A DNA stretch of 64,000 nucleotides from a bacterium. Lineage in GTDB: Bacteria; Armatimonadota; Abditibacteriia; Abditibacteriales; Abditibacteriaceae. The DNA is taken from positions 186,001 through 250,000 of the forward strand of contig SDZD01000002.1 in assembly GCA_004172935.1 (NCBI GenBank). Direction: 5' to 3'. The position numbers and the translations under genes were made by a program. Positions within the stretch are counted from its first letter, which is position 1. Each line of letters begins with the position of its first letter. This document shows, in pieces, positions 61,923-64,000 of this stretch. The notes under the pieces were generated by a model. The model made no database searches, was not told where the DNA came from, and saw only the letters and a program-made list of their open reading frames with translations.

Positions 61923-62792
61923 TCAAGTGCCCTGTTCGTTGAACCAAACACGCGAGAAATCAGCTTTTTTCAAGTCTTCGCGGTTAACCATGAAATAGTG
62001 CCAACCTAAATCATTCGGGCCTACAAAGAATTCATCCTTGCCTGTATCGAGCTGGAGTAACAATTCCCACTCCCCGGTAGAGACCGTGTCATCATACAGG
62101 TCATAACCGCTCTTTCCCTGCGAGCCGTTGGCTGCAATTACAAGAGGTGAGAGTTGAGGAGCATAGGGAGTGGCGAGCATTCGGTGTGGAAAAATTTCTG
62201 ATACCTGCATCTGAAAGTCCTCCCATTGCTCCCATTCTTCATCGTCCCAGTCGGAAGATTCGAAGGAATCGAACGAATCTGCAGGTAACGACCAACCTGC
62301 TCCGAATTTTACTTGTTGTGTCAGAATCGGTGTTATCCAATGGGAATTTGTAGGGGTTGCAACTCGATGGAATGGCTCATGACCAAATAGTACGCGCCAA
62401 CCACCAAATTGCTCTGGTTGGCCCACGACAAGATTGTTTTCATCTAAAGATGTAAAAAACCAGAGAATCCCGCTCTTGGGAAGTAAGTTCTCGACATCGA
62501 ATGGCGTGACTTCTTTTAAGTTGATCTGCACCAGAAAGCCTAATGGTTTGTCGTTCCAAGTCGGCCACTCGAAACCTTCGGGGACATCGGGGGAGCCACC
62601 GAATTTACTGGCGCCGATGGGGATTTTTGCGTCATCTATAGGAGTGGCTGTTAAGGCTATGGCGGGGCGTATTAGGGCAATAAGTTGTTCTTGCAAACCT
62701 GCTGGTGCGAATTGGCGGATTAAATTTTCGGCTTCGAAGCGCTTTTGGGTGGAGTCTTCGGTGGGAGTCATGTCAATGAGTGAGTGTGGCAA
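61923..62792 (-). CDS. DUF1963 (YwqG-like) protein
   Basis: 289 residues (an ATG at 62771 is an alternative start). SKFGGSPDVPEGFEWPTWNDKPLGFLVQINLKEV is the DUF1963 signature, followed by GILWFFTSLDENN, LFGHEPF-type acidic blocks (SFESSDWDDEEWEQWEDFQ) and the end segment WELLLQLDTGKDEFFVGPNDLGWHYFMVNREDLKKADFSRVWF. The family is of unknown function and sometimes lies with toxin-immunity genes. It is convergent with the EamA gene (13 bases between the stops). Confidence 0.88.
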   Translation of the reverse strand: MPHSLIDMTPTEDSTQKRFEAENLIRQFAPAGLQEQLIALIRPAIALTATPIDDAKIPIGASKFGGSPDVPEGFEWPTWNDKPLGFLVQINLKEVTPFDVENLLPKSGILWFFTSLDENNLVVGQPEQFGGWRVLFGHEPFHRVATPTNSHWITPILTQQVKFGAGWSLPADSFDSFESSDWDDEEWEQWEDFQMQVSEIFPHRMLATPYAPQLSPLVIAANGSQGKSGYDLYDDTVSTGEWELLLQLDTGKDEFFVGPNDLGWHYFMVNREDLKKADFSRVWFNEQGT

Positions 62793-62849
62793 AGGGATAT
62801 TTTGATATAGTAGTGTGATCGTTAGATGTAGGATTTCTGCTACTCAATT

Positions 62850-63155
62850 ATGATTGTGGTTATTGGCGTCGCCATCAGTGGGATTCTTACCTTTGGCATT
62901 GGCCTGTTAGTAGGTTTGACTCTGTTACTCCGCCACTATTTCGGGCCGATTGGGACGGCGATTGGCACTGCTGCTCTACTGATTTTCGCGGGATTTCTGG
63001 CGCATTGGACACGAACTTCATTGCGTGATTCGCAGAAAGAGGGAGCACCCGATGCTGAATTCTTATCGAAGGTTTTCGCTTGGTTCATCGGAGCGCCCGC
63101 TCTGCTTTGTCTGGCAGCGGCATTACTGATGCTCCGATTGGTGTTTTTGAAATAG
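62850..63155 (+). CDS. Small integral membrane protein
   Basis: 101 residues with about three hydrophobic segments: IVVIGVAISGILTFGIGLLVGLTLLL, IGTAIGTAALLIFAGFLAHW and the C-terminal WFIGAPALLCLAAALLMLRLVFL. A short charged cytoplasmic or periplasmic loop (RDSQKEGAPDAEFLS) lies between. No family is recognised. It ends 16 bases before the convergent LOG gene. Confidence 0.6.
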   Translation: MIVVIGVAISGILTFGIGLLVGLTLLLRHYFGPIGTAIGTAALLIFAGFLAHWTRTSLRDSQKEGAPDAEFLSKVFAWFIGAPALLCLAAALLMLRLVFLK

Positions 63156-63171
63156 CCGCGCGCCTTTCAAT

Positions 63172-63753
63172 TCATGAAGTTCTTATATCGAGCCATTTTT
63201 CAACGGTGGGCGGTTGGTAGTCCGCCATCTGTTCGAGTAATTCGCTGGCATCCGAACTCTGTAGAATGATGGCACGATGTTCGGCGCGTACAAGACGCTC
63301 CTCAACTGCTGAGTCGAGGAAGTCGAGCAACTTGTCGTAGTAGCCGCAGATATTGAGTAGACCGCAGGGTTTGTTATGAAAGCCGAGTTGGCCCCAGGTG
63401 ACGACCTCGAAGAACTCCTCGAAGGTGCCGAGTCCGCCGGGAAGGGCGATGAAACCATCGGACAGGTCGGCCATGAGTTTCTTGCGCTCGTGCATCGAAT
63501 TCACGACGCGCAGGTCGGGGAGGTTTTTGTGGGCGATTTCTTTATCGACCAAATCGGCGGGGATAACGCCCGTCACGTGACCACCTGCGCTTATGACGGC
63601 GTTGGCTATGGCGCCCATCATGCCAACGTTAGCACCGCCATAAACCAAATTAATTTGACGTTGTGCGAGGAGTTGGCCTAGTTGCTGGGCGGCTTGAAGG
63701 TAATCGGGGCGGGCACCTGCATTGGAGCCGCAGTAGACGCACAGGGATTTCAT
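63172..63753 (-). CDS. LOG family protein (TIGR00730-type nucleotide phosphoribohydrolase)
   Basis: 193 residues, close to the family's usual length. SLCVYCGSNAG, then NLVYGGANVGMMGAIANAV, the substrate motif MHERKKLMADLSDGFIALPGGLGTFEEFFEVVTWGQLG (PGGxGTxxE) and KPCGLLNICGYYDKLLDFLD identify a LOG/cytokinin-activating-type protein, once misnamed lysine decarboxylase. It hydrolyses nucleoside 5'-monophosphates, releasing the base and ribose 5-phosphate. A small gene lies 8 bases upstream on the same strand. Confidence 0.95.
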   Translation of the reverse strand: MKSLCVYCGSNAGARPDYLQAAQQLGQLLAQRQINLVYGGANVGMMGAIANAVISAGGHVTGVIPADLVDKEIAHKNLPDLRVVNSMHERKKLMADLSDGFIALPGGLGTFEEFFEVVTWGQLGFHNKPCGLLNICGYYDKLLDFLDSAVEERLVRAEHRAIILQSSDASELLEQMADYQPPTVEKWLDIRTS

Positions 63754-63760
63754 CGGGATA

Positions 63761-64000
63761 TCACATCGAGTGAAAGGCGCGGAAGGGGATGGAGTGGTTT
63801 TTTAGCCACTCGACGTAGTCGTGGTAGGAGAGGAAACCTCTCTCCGCGATAGAAATGAGGAGCGCCCATTCGGCATTTTCATCTTCCACGACTAAATTTT
63901 CTGATTGGAGGGCAAGCATTACCTGTTCTTTGTCATCGCGGTGGATGACTACATGACAATGGCAGTGGTCACCCCGCGATGTTTCCAACGTCCCGCTGTG
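63761..64000 (-). CDS. Partial or uncertain small protein at right edge
   Basis: The frame is open from its stop at 63761 to the window edge. The only visible starts are a TTG at 63988 and an internal ATG, so the 5' end probably lies outside. The readable part, CHCHVVIHRDDKEQVMLALQSENL, then EWALLISIAERGFLSYHDYVEWLKNHSIPFRAF, is acidic and helical and unknown to me. It lies directly upstream of the LOG gene and is probably co-transcribed with it. Confidence 0.45.
   Translation of the reverse strand, partial: HSGTLETSRGDHCHCHVVIHRDDKEQVMLALQSENLVVEDENAEWALLISIAERGFLSYHDYVEWLKNHSIPFRAFHSM

Overview
The window is a contiguous, gene-dense bacterial chromosome segment carrying about 57 protein genes on both strands. 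It has no rRNA, tRNA, CRISPR array, prophage or recognisable transposase. It most resembles Armatimonadota or the neighbouring Abditibacteriota. The best clue is the prepilin at 2514-3287, with its long [20 protein letters not shown]-type leader, an SNLKQLGL segment, a YSQDYDDY segment and a terminal H-x9-DG motif, a combination very common in those phyla. The many secreted glycosidases and the homodimeric pyruvate dehydrogenase fit this, but the taxonomy is an inference.

Layout. Positions 1-655 hold no supported gene. 656-6613: a secreted caspase-like peptidase with an EF-hand-like loop, the prepilin, a TlpA-type thioredoxin, an orphan DsbD N-terminal domain protein and an unknown membrane-anchored protein. 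6757-17937: an AraC regulator divergent from a GH29 fucosidase, a histidine phosphatase, a GH172 (DUF2961) plus clan GH-A glycosidase pair behind an AT-rich promoter region with repeated TTGATTA boxes, an aldo/keto reductase, a SnoaL-like protein and an APH-like kinase. 18088-18252 is a 54-residue Flp pilin with its own terminator.

18432-24978 is the most unusual block. It is a seven-gene, same-strand run: a small His-rich protein, a leucine-rich-repeat protein with a DUF6745-like tail, then homologues of the Salmonella STM4015, STM4014, STM4013, STM4012 and STM4011 families (LRR-like protein, ATP-grasp, sulfatase-fold hydrolase and two radical SAM enzymes). Several of these genes overlap by ATGA. 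The set looks like an uncharacterised biosynthetic or protein-modification pathway.

25031-39228 is a carbohydrate region: GH127 beta-L-arabinofuranosidase, a PQQ-type sugar dehydrogenase lipoprotein, aldo/keto reductases, an SDR, an AraR-like GntR/LacI hybrid regulator, an SGNH hydrolase, two beta-propeller glycosidases flanking a GlcD-like oxidase, and a sulfatase. Two near-identical palindromes (27779-27801 and 33348-33368), one in front of the regulator and one between GH127 and the dehydrogenase, suggest a local sugar regulon.

39303-44691 is a TPP-riboswitch-controlled thiC-E-S-G-O-D operon. 44681-47525 is an AraC regulator divergent from a large FAD enzyme. 47591-48224 encodes two small charged proteins. 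48433-51533 holds cysD and cysN, with a mutarotase gene and a palindromic repeat between them. The remainder is housekeeping and hypothetical genes: a K+ channel, AEC and EamA transporters, a LysR regulator, upp, aceE with an unusual low-complexity insertion, SUKH and DUF1963 proteins, and a LOG protein. Intrinsic terminators with 9-16 bp stems end many units, several placed so that they could serve convergent genes.
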